Shown piece after piece: positions 35,161 to 43,671 of a stretch of 64,000 nt of DNA (positions within the stretch are counted from its first letter, which is position 1; each line of letters starts with the position of its first letter). Source of the stretch: Nonomuraea glycinis (GTDB lineage: Bacteria > Actinomycetota > Actinomycetes > Streptosporangiales > Streptosporangiaceae); contig NZ_BMNK01000027.1 in NCBI RefSeq assembly GCF_014646515.1, positions 35,852 to 99,851 on the forward strand, written 5' to 3'. The position numbers were made by a program, and so were the translations under genes. The notes below the pieces were generated by a model. The model ran no database searches and was not told where the DNA came from. It saw only the letters and a program-made list of their open reading frames with translations.

Positions 35161-36330
35161 CTATGGAGTGAGGACCACCTTGTTGCACTCGTCCTGCTTG
35201 TTCTTGAACAGCTCGAACGCGCGCGGCGCCTCGCTGAGCGGCATCCGGTGCGAGATGACGAAGCTCGGGTCGATCTCGCCCGCGCGGATCCGGTCCAGCA
35301 GCGGCCCCGTATAGCGCTGCACGTGGCACTGGCCGGTGCGGATGGTCAGGGACCGGTTCATGACGGCGCCCATCGGGAACTTGTCCACGAACCCGCCGTA
35401 GACGCCGATGACGGACACCACGCCGCCGTTGCGGCAGGCCATGATGGCCTCCCGCAGCGCGTAGGGACGCTCGGTCTCCATCCGGGCGGCCTGCTTGCCG
35501 CGGTCATAGGCGTACATGGCCGGGGTCGGATGGTGGGCCTCCATGCCGACGGCGTCGATGCAGGCGTCCGGGCCGCGCCCGCCCGTCATGTCGCGCAGCG
35601 CGTCCAGCACGTTCACCTCCTCGTAGTCGAGGACCTCGGCGCCGGTCCGCTGGGCCCGCCTGAGCCGGTACGGGAATCGGTCGATGACGATGACCCGGTC
35701 CGCGCCGAGCAGGAACGCGCTGGCCGCGGCGAGCTGCCCGACCGGCCCCGCGCCCCAGATCGCGATCGTCTGGCCCGGCTTGATGTCGCACATCTCCGCG
35801 CCCATGAAGCCCGTCGGGAAGATGTCCGACAGGAACAGCACCTTCTCGTCCGGCAGGCCGTCCTCGATCTTGACGGGACCGACGTCGGCGAACGGGACGC
35901 GGGCGTACTCGGCCTGCCCGCCGGGGAAGCCGCCCAGCATGTGGGAGTAGCCGAAGATGCCGGCGGGCGCGTGGCCCATCAGCTTCTCGGCCATCCCGGC
36001 GTTAGGGTTGGAGTTCTCGCACAGAGAGTAGAGACCGTCCTCGCAGGCGAAGCAGGCGCCGCAGGCGATCGGGAACGGCACCACGACACGGTCGCCGGGG
36101 CGCAGGTTGCGCACGCCGGGGCCGACCTCGACGACCTCGCCCATGAACTCGTGGCCGAGGATGTCGCCCTTCTTGACGGTCGGGATGTAGCCGTCCACGA
36201 GGTGCAGGTCGGAGCCGCAGATCGCGGTGGAGGTGACGCGGACGATCGCGTCGCGCGCGTTGAGGATCTGCGGGTCAGGGACGTCCTGGATCTCCAGGCG
36301 GTTGCGGCCCGTCCACACGTTGGCCTTCAT
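35161..36330 (-). CDS. zinc-dependent dehydrogenase, formaldehyde-dehydrogenase-like
   Basis: A 389-residue medium-chain dehydrogenase similar to glutathione-independent formaldehyde dehydrogenase. The catalytic zinc ligands are Cys38 (ICGSDLH), His60 and Glu61 (GHE); the structural zinc cysteines lie in CGACFACEDGLYSLC near 92-106; NAD binding uses IWGAGPVGQLAA near 190. The long insert with HAPAGIFGYSHMLGG is typical of this subgroup. It would oxidise formaldehyde or another small alcohol/aldehyde. The ATG overlaps the stop of the SRPBCC gene (ATGA), so the two are coupled. Confidence 0.9.
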   Translation of the reverse strand: MKANVWTGRNRLEIQDVPDPQILNARDAIVRVTSTAICGSDLHLVDGYIPTVKKGDILGHEFMGEVVEVGPGVRNLRPGDRVVVPFPIACGACFACEDGLYSLCENSNPNAGMAEKLMGHAPAGIFGYSHMLGGFPGGQAEYARVPFADVGPVKIEDGLPDEKVLFLSDIFPTGFMGAEMCDIKPGQTIAIWGAGPVGQLAAASAFLLGADRVIVIDRFPYRLRRAQRTGAEVLDYEEVNVLDALRDMTGGRGPDACIDAVGMEAHHPTPAMYAYDRGKQAARMETERPYALREAIMACRNGGVVSVIGVYGGFVDKFPMGAVMNRSLTIRTGQCHVQRYTGPLLDRIRAGEIDPSFVISHRMPLSEAPRAFELFKNKQDECNKVVLTP

Positions 36331-37217
36331 GCCCGTCCTCCGATCGGTTGTGCGGGACGCTGGTGGAGCTGGCGCAGGGCGCGGTGGCCCTCGGGGCTGC
36401 CCTCGGAGCGGACCACCTCGCCGGTCTCCATGACCTGCTTGAAGCGGCGCAGGTCGTCGCGGACCTGCTGCTCGGGGTGCTCGCCGAACATGCGGGCGAC
36501 GGCGGCGGCGAGCTTGCGCCCGTGCATGCCGTACTCCAGTGAGACGTCCACGACGGTGCCGCGCCCGCCGGGGCCGTCGGTGAAGCTGACCAGGCCGGCG
36601 GTGGAGACGCCGGTGCCGGGCACGGAACGCCAGGCGAGCAGGTCGCCGGCCCGCTCGTCGATGATCTCGGCCTCCCACTCCAGGTCGACCACCGGGCCCT
36701 TGGCCTTCCAGCGGGAGCGGCGCTGGTCGAGGGTGCGCACCGAGTCCAGGTGAACCATGAACGCGGGCAGGTTCTCCAGCTCCCGCCAGAAGCGGTAGAC
36801 CTCCTCGCGCGGCTTGTTGATGGTGATGGAGGCGCGCACCAGCAGCGGACCCTTGGCCTTGGCGGTGCCGCGCCGGGCGCAGACGGCGTCGAGGACGGCG
36901 ATCCCGGCGACCGCGCCGAGCGCGCACAGCGCACGGGCGCGGCGCGTGCCCGTGCGGTTGGCGGCGGCCCTGCCGAGGACGCCGAGGTCCATCGTGTCGC
37001 CGGCGACCCTGGTCCACGCCCACTGGGCGGGGTTCTTGGCGCCGAGCAGCAGCGCGGCGTGCAGGAGCTCGCGCCCGCCGACGAGCCTGGCGACGGTCGT
37101 GGCTGCGGGCGCGTCGTCGACGCCGCACAGGCGGGTCAGGGCCCTGGGCGCCGCCAGTTGCGCCGTGCCCAGCGCGAGGCTGGTCCACCCGAGCGCACGG
37201 GCGAATCTGTCGGTCAT
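36327..37217 (-). CDS. SRPBCC (cyclase/dehydrase-like) protein with membrane N-terminus
   Basis: A 296-residue protein. The first 125 residues are small and hydrophobic (LGWTSLALGTAQLAAPRAL, then helices around ARALCALGAVAGIAVLDAVC); from ASITINKPREEVYRFWRELE near 135 to about 265 it is an SRPBCC/polyketide-cyclase fold with LVSFTDGPGGRGTVVDV. It probably binds a hydrophobic ligand; no catalytic role is known. AGGA lies seven bases before the ATG. It is translationally coupled to the dehydrogenase behind it. Confidence 0.8.
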   Translation of the reverse strand: MTDRFARALGWTSLALGTAQLAAPRALTRLCGVDDAPAATTVARLVGGRELLHAALLLGAKNPAQWAWTRVAGDTMDLGVLGRAAANRTGTRRARALCALGAVAGIAVLDAVCARRGTAKAKGPLLVRASITINKPREEVYRFWRELENLPAFMVHLDSVRTLDQRRSRWKAKGPVVDLEWEAEIIDERAGDLLAWRSVPGTGVSTAGLVSFTDGPGGRGTVVDVSLEYGMHGRKLAAAVARMFGEHPEQQVRDDLRRFKQVMETGEVVRSEGSPEGHRALRQLHQRPAQPIGGRA

Positions 37218-37515
37218 CATGCGTCCTAACGCAGGTCCCGGTGGTATGTGCGTACGCTGCGGGCGGCTCCCGGTCTGTTGGCGCCCCCCGCGTCCTCCGT
37301 CCCGTACCCCTGACAAAAACGATGACACCAGCGGATCCAGGCACGAAATTGCACGTCGCCTGGATCACCGTCCACGACGGACTGCACATCCCGCGCCCGG
37401 CTCCGCCCTCGCTCCTCCGCGACGCTCGCACCATTACCGGGGCGGCGCCATGACGCCTGAGGTCTTCCACGAGCGGCGTATGGGCGCCATCCAGGGCGAC
37501 TGGTGAGGCCAGGGG

Positions 37516-37899
37516 TCAGAGTCTCCGCATGTCAGGCGGGGGATCGGCGTGCGGGGGGCACAGCTTGCGGGCGCAGGTGACCGGTAGGTAGCCGCTTTTC
37601 GGGGTGCCCGTACTGACGAGGTACCAGTCGTAATGCTCTGCGCCGCACTTGAAGTAAGGCTCCCCGCGTCCGACGGCGATGGTGCAGCTCTGCAGGATGT
37701 CACCTTTCTTGACGCCGGTGACGATGGGAGCGTCGGCTCTGGCTTCGTCACGGACAGCTGCTCTTTTGGCGGTGACTTCGATATATGTCACAGTTCGCTG
37801 CTGCGGGAAGCTCGTGTTGCCGGCTGTGGGCGGATGCGGGCAAGGCAAGGGCGACGGCTAGGACAACGGGGCCTGCACGACAACCAGGAAGCGACGCAC
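37516..37899 (-). pseudogene. secreted SH3-type protein with disrupted signal peptide
   Basis: The mature part is well formed: VTYIEVTAKRAAVRDEARAD, GVKKGDILQSCTIAVGRGEP, then YDWYLVSTGTPKSGYLPV, a bacterial SH3-like wall-associated domain with two cysteines. From the GTG at 37899 the frame reads MRRFLVVVQAPLS and meets TAG at codon 14. The hydrophobic core of a signal peptide (VVLAVALALPASAHS) is present in another frame between the two parts. Two compensating one-base changes would restore a normal secreted protein. Either the gene is decayed, the sequence has errors, or a short TTG-started protein (to 37848) is made. Confidence 0.65.
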
Positions 37900-38767
37900 T
37901 GACGATCCTCTCTCTCGGAAGGTAATCGTCTTATCACTAAGAGTGCCCCTCGGGGGTGATGTGCGTCGATAGGTGAGCCTCGCTGGTGAAGAACTTGCGC
38001 ACGGACGCGGACGGCTTGATCAGTCCATGATGAACGGCTCGTTCAGCCCCTTTTGACGGCTTGCCCATCGGGATCTTCTCTTCGCCGTTGAAGCGGTGGG
38101 TCTTTGTCTAGAAATGTCACGGTTTCGACATCTGGTTCCCGGTTGTTGTTCGCCTCTTCGGCCGGGTTTCCGATGCCTGTTTGACCAAAGGTTGGCTCAT
38201 CCCTTTGTCCCAGCTCAGCGCTTCGGGCTGGTATTTGAATGAGTGAGAGGGATCAATCCGCTTGGGCGGTTGGGACATGTTGCGGTGACAGCGCACTCCA
38301 GCCACTTCGCCGGATGGCCTTGCGGTGCGTTCCGTGCTGATCGGGAGGCGGTCACCCGGCCAGTGCGGTGCCGGTCATTCGCATGGGGTCGGACTTCATG
38401 GCCAAGACAAGTGGCAGTACGCCTGCGCGGGGGAGAGCGTGGCCCGGGATTCTGACCAGCGGATATCGCTTGACGTGGACGGTGGAGGTGGGCGTCGATA
38501 CCACCGCTCCGGCCCCGTGGGTGGCCCCTGGGTGTTCCGCTGTGGCCGCCTACGGCCGGTGTGGGCCGATGGGGACGCTATCTGGTCCGGGGCACGGCCA
38601 CCCCATTCCTGGCGGCCTGATGGCCGATGCGTGGTGACGGGCGGGCGTGATCGATAGGGCGCCGGTCACGCTGCATGCGCCACATGGTCCGGTGCCGTGC
38701 GCCGTCGGGGCGGAGGGATGGCTGAAGGAGACGCGACAGCGGCGAGCGAGGAAGGCGAGGCGCGAGG
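37900..38767. other. 868-base stretch without a recognised gene
   Basis: Several frames are open but none gives a recognisable protein. Composition is more AT-rich than the surroundings between about 38030 and 38240. Just before the integrase a short frame (38711-38769) ends in the overlap GGATGA with the integrase ATG. This is where an excisionase or element genes would be expected, but I cannot identify one. Confidence 0.5.
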
Positions 38768-40364
38768 ATGAACGGAACCACCTACAAGACATGTTCCTGC
38801 CGGGACGAGGCGACCGGTAGGAAACTGGGCAAGAGGTGCCCGAAGCTGCGCCGCTCTGGTGGGGGGCGGGGATCGGTGGAGCAGTACTCATGGCCGGTGG
38901 GCCTACCAGCTGGAGTTGCCCGCACACGCCGATGGGCGGCGGCGTAACCCGCTGCGGCGGAGCGGGTTCAGCTCCCAGGAGGAGGTCGAGGCCGAGCTGG
39001 AGCACGCCCGCGCGCTGCTGGCGCTGGATGAGGACCCGCACGTCCGCCGGAAGGTCGCCGACCTGATGCTGTCCACGCTCAAGGACACGCGGGCGCTGCC
39101 GCCGGTGGAGGAGGTGCGGCGCAAGGTTCGCACCCGCCAAGACCTCAACCCGACGGTCACGGTCACGGAGTGGCTGAGCGAGTTTCTGCGACGTAAGCGG
39201 AAGATCGATGTCACCACCCGGCGCTCGTACGAGGCGCATATCCGCCTGTATTTCACCCCGTACTTGGGTCACATCCGCTTGGACAGGTTGCGGGTGTCCG
39301 ACATCGCGGGGATGTTCGATGCGATCGAGGAGTTCAACGACGTCATCACCACCGCGCGTGCCAGTGGTGACCCCGCGCAGCGGGCGGCGGTGCGTTACCG
39401 GCGGCCTGTCGGCCCGGCGACCATGCATCGCATCCGCGTCACGCTCCGCCATGCCCTGAATATCGCGATCAAGCAGGATCGGCTGATCGACTTCAACCCG
39501 GCCGCGGTGGTCGAGTTGCCTGATGCCGAACGCCCGAAGGCGCTGGTGTGGACCGATGAACGGGTCGCCGACTGGAACCGTGAACTGCATCAGCGACTGG
39601 CCGCCGAGCAACAGCGGCGCGGCACGCGCCTCAGCCGCGCCGGGACGATCAACGTCTATGTCTCCACCTCCCGGCCATCGCCGGTGATGGTGTGGACGCC
39701 CGCCCACACCTCGGCCTTTCTCGCCCAGGCGGCAGGCCACCGGTTGTTCGCCCTGTATCGGCTGATCGCGCTACGGGGGTTGCGCCGTGGTGAGGCGGTC
39801 GGGCTGCGCTGGAAGGACGTCGATCTGAACGCCGGGACGGCCGGGGTGCACTGGCAGATCACCCAGTTGGGCTGGGAGCCGGTGCAGGGCAGGCCCAAGA
39901 CCGAGGCCAGCGACCGCACTATCGCCCTGGACGCCGACACCATCACAGCACTGCGCGCCCACCGTAAGCGCCAAGCCGCCGAGCGGCTGGCGGCCGGGCA
40001 GGCGTGGACGGAGAGCGGGTTCGTCTTCACCGACCAGATCGGCCGGCCGCTGCATCCGCAGCAGGTCAGCGACCAGTTCTACCTGCTGGCCTTCGAAGCG
40101 GGGCTGCCACCGGTACGGCTGCACGACCTCAGGCACGGGGCCGCCTCGCTGATGCTGGCCGCCGGAGTCGACTTGAAGATCGTACAGGAAACGCTCGGCC
40201 ATGTCTCCTCCACCTTCACCCGCGACACCTACACCAGCGTCTATCCCGAGGTCGCCCGCGCCGCCGCCGAATCCACCGCCGCGCTCATCAGCACCGCAAC
40301 GGACAACGGCCCGCGAGCACGGCTGATCAACCTGCCGACCATGACCGGTGACACCACCATCTGA
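38768..40364 (+). pseudogene. int: tyrosine-family integrase, frameshifted near its N-terminus
   Basis: A site-specific recombinase of the kind found in actinomycete integrative elements. The N-terminus MNGTTYKTCSCRDEATGRKL is in one frame; the rest, from WSSTHGRWAYQLELP onward, is in the +1 frame. The switch falls in a G-rich run at 38858-38871 (GGTGGGGGGCGGGG); removing one G joins them. The catalytic domain is intact: Arg in RLIALRGLRRGEAVGL, HDLRHG with the H-x-x-R box, then LGHVSSTFTRDTYTSVYP with the His and nucleophilic Tyr. If translation starts at an internal codon such as 38859 an active but N-terminally altered enzyme of about 501 residues is possible. A strong terminator follows. 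Confidence 0.8.
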
Positions 40365-40378
40365 ACCATCGAAGCCCA

Positions 40379-40417
40379 GGCGGGCCCGCTGACACGTCAG
40401 CGGGCCCGCCTCTTTGT
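40379..40417 (+). terminator. strong hairpin terminator after integrase
   Basis: A perfect 14-bp stem (GGCGGGCCCGCTGA with its complement), loop CACG, and tail TCTTTGT, starting 15 bases after the integrase stop. Confidence 0.88.
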
Positions 40418-40443
40418 CCGGGGTGTCACCTGCCGAGCGGATG

Positions 40444-40470
40444 GACCAGCGGAGCGTTTATCCGCTGGTC
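40444..40470. repeat. inverted repeat in the presumed attachment region
   Basis: GACCAGCGG, nine-base spacer, CCGCTGGTC. The motif GACCAGCGGA also occurs upstream of the integrase near 38454. It lies between the integrase and the tRNA and could be an arm-type recombinase site or an extra terminator; this is a guess. Confidence 0.4.
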
Positions 40471-40738
40471 ATGGGAGGGCTACTCGGCAGAACTGCCGGC
40501 TCGGGCGATACTTGACCGTCAGCATGGTCATCACTGACCGGCCAGCCCGCAGAGACGTTCTGGCTTGGTCTTCCGATGATCGTCTCGGAGGTCTGAGCTG
40601 ACATTGCCGCTCTGAACGATCTACCGCGCTACACGGTCCGCACACAAGAGCAACCACCGAGCAACCAACCATGATCAACAACGAGATCGAAGGCTGGCGA
40701 GAACCGAGAAAGCCCAGGTAGAACGCGGTAGTGGTGAG

Positions 40739-40812
40739 TAGGGCGGGTGGGACTTGAACCCACGACCCACGGATTATGAGTCCGATGCTCTGACCGGCTG
40801 AGCTACCGCCCC
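40739..40812 (-). tRNA. tRNA-Met (anticodon CAT)
   Basis: A 74-base tRNA. The acceptor stem GGGGCGG pairs with CCGCCCT (one G-U), the D arm reads AGCTCAGCCGGTCAGAGC, the anticodon stem CGGA/TCCG encloses CTCATAA with anticodon CAT, and the T arm is GTGGG TTCAAGT CCCAC. CCA is not encoded. It could be elongator tRNA-Met or the tRNA-Ile read after lysidine modification. Its 3' end faces the integrase 375 bases away, the usual layout of a tRNA attachment site. Confidence 0.93.
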
Positions 40813-41084
40813 TGGATTCAGTTGTACGGCGTGCGGGTGTGCACGAATGGATCATGCTATGCCCCGCGCAGGGTCAAGGCTAGAGCATGAGGGTCGGTCG
40901 TGGGTCCGGGCTGGTGGGCCACGGCCGCCGGTTCGTGGCTGCCTCGCACATCCTGCCATGCCGGACACGGTAAATGGAGTCCGTGGCGATCACATTCGCG
41001 GGTGTTTCCCAGGGGACGTGGACGGATCCTGAAAAATGGGGATTTGGGCCGGGTGGGGCAGGGGGGATCGGTACCGTCGGGGGC

Positions 41085-41612
41085 ATGGTGGTGAAGCTGA
41101 TCTACGAGACGCACGCGACCAGTGTGGACAACGAGACGGGGGTCGCCACCGGCCGGCTGCCCGGCGAGTTGTCCGCGGCCGGTCGTGCGCAGGCCGCCGA
41201 GCTGGGGGAGCGGCGGCGCGGCGTGGACGTGGTCTACGCCTCTGACCTGCGGCGCGCCGTACAGACTGCGCAGATCGCGTTCGGCGGGGTGTGTGAGATC
41301 AGGCTGGACGCGCGGCTGCGGGAGTGTGACTACGGGATCTACAACGGCCGGCCGGTGAGCGAGGTGCACGCGCTGCGGCGCAGGCATGTCGACACGCCGT
41401 GGCCGGGCGGGCAGAGCTACCGGCACGTGGTGGGCGAGACCGCCGCCTTCCTGGAGGACGTCGCCAAGCGGTGGCAGGGCCGTACCGTGCTGGTCATCGC
41501 GCACTCGGCGAACCGGTTCGCGTTGCGGAACCTGTTCGAGGGGGTCCCGCTGGAGGAGCTGGTGGACGCCCCGTTCGACTGGCAGCCGGGCTGGGAGTAC
41601 GACCTGGCCTGA
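41085..41612 (+). CDS. histidine-phosphatase family protein with atypical motif
   Basis: A 175-residue protein of the phosphoglycerate-mutase/histidine-phosphatase superfamily. The nucleophile region reads YETHATSVDNE, with His10 but Thr and Ala where the RHG motif has Arg and Gly. Other active-site residues are visible: SDLRRAVQTAQ, RECDYG, and the second His in IAHSANRFAL. The substrate is unknown. The ATG at 41085 starts the conserved VKLIYETH; longer readings are not conserved-looking. It is the first protein gene on the right side of the tRNA. Confidence 0.8.
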   Translation: MVVKLIYETHATSVDNETGVATGRLPGELSAAGRAQAAELGERRRGVDVVYASDLRRAVQTAQIAFGGVCEIRLDARLRECDYGIYNGRPVSEVHALRRRHVDTPWPGGQSYRHVVGETAAFLEDVAKRWQGRTVLVIAHSANRFALRNLFEGVPLEELVDAPFDWQPGWEYDLA

Positions 41613-41695
41613 GCGGGCGGGAGCCCTGCGCTCGGTCCCGGCGTGTACGACCCGGGCGCGTCGCGGTAGCCCGTTGTGGCCGGCCATCTCGTCCG

Positions 41696-41744
41696 CTCCC
41701 CGGCCTGCGGCGGTCCGGGCCCTCCCCGGCCTGCGGCGGTCCGG
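41696..41744. repeat. two tandem copies of a 23-base sequence, period 26
   Basis: CTCCCCGGCCTGCGGCGGTC plus CGG occurs at 41696-41718 and again at 41722-41744, without mismatch, between two convergent genes. Confidence 0.8.
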
Positions 41745-41758
41745 ACACCAAGAACCCG

Positions 41759-42691
41759 TTATGGCGTGGTGCCGAACCCCGCGTTCCGGGTCAGCCAGTC
41801 GTAATAGACCCGGCTGCGTCGTACGGCCTCCATGTGGGTCTGTTTGGCCTGCACCCGCACCCACGCGGCGTCCAGCGCGGCTGGATGCCGGCCGAGGAGC
41901 TGCCGCCAGCGTAGCGGCGCGTTCTTCAGCGGCACCACGACCAGGCCGGGGGCGGGCCGGTGGGTGGCCTGGCAGAGCACCACCGCCCGGCCCACCCGCG
42001 CGAGGTGGAGGCAGGTCGCCACGTCGATCTCGTAGATCGTGCCGGGGGTGAAGCCGGCCCGCGCGCACGCCATGGCGAAGCAGTCGTTGAAGCAGCCGTC
42101 CCCCGGCGTGAGCGCCCAGTGCTCACCGGCGAGGTCCGCCAGCTCGACCTCCTTCTCCACGGCCAGCGGATGGTGGACGGCCAGCAGGACGAAGACCGGG
42201 TCGAGGCTGATCGTCTCCCACAGGAGCGTTCCCATGGGGGTGCCGCTGTCGCCGCACGCGCCGGTCAGCACGTAGTCGAGGCGGCCGAGCTCCACCATGG
42301 TCGTGAGCTCGTGCGCCGACCAGCTCGTGTAGGTGCTCACGCTCCGTTCGGCGGCGAGCCGGTCCACCAGTCCGCCGAGGATCGGCCCGTTCGTCGCGCC
42401 GATCCGGTAGCCGGGTGAGGGTGCGTGCGCGAACCGTACCGCCTCTTCCTGGAGTTCCTTGGCCGCGGGCAGGAGCACGCGGGCTCTGGCGAGCACCAGC
42501 TCGCCGAGGCGGGTGGGCCGGGCGCCGTGGCGGTCCCGCTCGAACAGGGCGCCGCCGAGCATTCTCTCGATGCGTTTGAGCTGGGAGGTCAGAGCCGGCT
42601 GCGCTAGCCCGAGCAGGGAAGCGGCCTTGCTGACGCTCCCAGCGTCCGCGACCGCGCGGACGATTCTGAGGTGCCGTAGCTCGAGGTCCAT
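41759..42691 (-). CDS. LysR-family transcriptional regulator
   Basis: A 310-residue regulator. The N-terminal winged helix-turn-helix (residues 3-62) has the family pattern LRHLRIVRAVADAGSVSKAA and LGLAQPALTSQLKRIERMLG; the C-terminal part is a periplasmic-binding-like co-inducer domain. The inducer is unknown. It is divergent from the DUF6158 gene over 95 bases containing a TGTCA-N7-TGACA inverted repeat, a plausible site for autoregulation. Confidence 0.9.
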   Translation of the reverse strand: MDLELRHLRIVRAVADAGSVSKAASLLGLAQPALTSQLKRIERMLGGALFERDRHGARPTRLGELVLARARVLLPAAKELQEEAVRFAHAPSPGYRIGATNGPILGGLVDRLAAERSVSTYTSWSAHELTTMVELGRLDYVLTGACGDSGTPMGTLLWETISLDPVFVLLAVHHPLAVEKEVELADLAGEHWALTPGDGCFNDCFAMACARAGFTPGTIYEIDVATCLHLARVGRAVVLCQATHRPAPGLVVVPLKNAPLRWRQLLGRHPAALDAAWVRVQAKQTHMEAVRRSRVYYDWLTRNAGFGTTP

Positions 42692-42734
42692 AACGGGACG
42701 GTAAAGCGGGTCAATCTCCCCGACAATGCCTATA

Positions 42735-42751
42735 TGTCAGGAAATGTGACA
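42735..42751. promoter_or_regulatory. inverted repeat between lysR and DUF6158 genes
   Basis: TGTCA, seven bases, TGACA inside a locally AT-rich stretch flanked by TATA and ATAT. LysR proteins often bind dyads with the T-N11-A form in such divergent spacers; binding here is inferred. Confidence 0.4.
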
Positions 42752-42786
42752 GATATTGTTGCCAGGCTTCGGGGTAGGGGGCACGC

Positions 42787-43011
42787 ATGACCACGATGGG
42801 AATTGATCCGGCCCAGCTCAGCGATGATGACTTGATCCGCGAGCTGCGGCACCTCCACGTGACCCGAACCGATACTTTCCTGCACGGTTCCGACGACGCA
42901 CTGGCCACCCACACCTCCCGGACGAACGAACTGGAGAGCGAATACCTGCGCCGCAACCCCGACCGGGAGATCGACCCGAACAGGCTGCGGGAAGGGGCGA
43001 GGGCGCGCTGA
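42787..43011 (+). CDS. DUF6158 small protein
   Basis: A 74-residue acidic/basic helical protein with GSDDALATHTSRTNELESEY, a pattern I recognise from the actinobacterial DUF6158 family. Function unknown. Its stop overlaps the start of the next gene by one base (TGATG), so both are translated together. Confidence 0.75.
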   Translation: MTTMGIDPAQLSDDDLIRELRHLHVTRTDTFLHGSDDALATHTSRTNELESEYLRRNPDREIDPNRLREGARAR

Positions 43012-43247
43012 TGGACCCGCTGCACGACATCCAGGCGCTGTCCAACGTCGACATCCATGTGTACGAGGCGGTGGCGGGGGAGTCGGGCGAGTACGGCTGG
43101 GCCGGATTCAGCGCGCTGGTCCGGGCCACGGGCCTGACCGAGGACGAGGTACGGCAGAGCCTCCAGACGCTGATCGGCCATGGGTACGTGGTGCCGGCGG
43201 AGCAGGGCTACGGCCTGGGACCGCACACCTTCGGGGTCGAGCGCTGA
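43011..43247 (+). CDS. small winged-helix-like protein
   Basis: A 78-residue protein whose order of helices, ending in a beta-wing-like strand (SLQTLIGHGYVVPAEQGYGL), resembles a small winged-helix domain of the MarR/ArsR kind. The predicted recognition region is ATGLTEDEVRQSLQTLI. No family is assigned with certainty. It is coupled to the DUF6158 gene. Confidence 0.7.
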   Translation: MDPLHDIQALSNVDIHVYEAVAGESGEYGWAGFSALVRATGLTEDEVRQSLQTLIGHGYVVPAEQGYGLGPHTFGVER

Positions 43248-43329
43248 GTGTCAGGTCGCCCCGGTTCCGGGGTCGAGCGCCGACAACGCGCTAGGACGGG
43301 CGTCTGTTGGGAAATGCGCTGAGTGTGCA

Positions 43330-43554
43330 CTTGGACGCAGACTCACGAGCCGGGCCGCCGGAGAGAAGGCCGCACCGAAGAACGAGGTCGGGGACGGGCT
43401 GGGCACGATCCGGCTGTTCTACTCCCGCCACTGCGGCACCAACTGGGCGGAGGTCAGGGTCTCCCGGCGCGGCTCCGGTGAGATCACGGTCTTCACCGGT
43501 AGCAAGCGGCACTATCGCCCCGGCAGCGGCACCACCCCGAAGGCCTGCGGTTAG
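43330..43554 (+). pseudogene. DUF2690-like fragment
   Basis: The last 50 codons read GTIRLFYSRHCGTNWAEVRV and further residues ending KACG, close to the conserved end of DUF2690 secreted proteins. The upstream part in the same frame is abnormal and has no start codon with a ribosome site; cysteine codons expected near the N-terminus fall in another frame. Probably the remains of a broken gene. Confidence 0.55.
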
Positions 43555-43671
43555 TCAGGCCAGGCTGATGCGTCCTGACATCAGGCGGGGGCACGGCCCG
43601 GTACCACGACGATGTGGTGCCGGGCCGTTCGCTCTGTGGTGTTGTCCAGAGTCGAAACGTACTGTCAAGGG

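Noticed and set aside
34396..36753. A 785-codon plus-strand frame across the TetR fragment and dehydrogenase
   Set aside because: It runs antisense to the zinc dehydrogenase and SRPBCC genes and shows no recognisable domain.
37241..37515. Short plus-strand frames between the SRPBCC and SH3 genes
   Set aside because: No ribosome site, domain or sensible composition; treated as intergenic.
38368..38637. An 89-codon plus-strand frame before the integrase as an excisionase or replication gene
   Set aside because: No helix-turn-helix or family motif is visible and the residue composition looks non-coding.
43259..43272. CCCCGGTTCCGGGG hairpin
   Set aside because: The loop would be only two bases, too short for a stable terminator.
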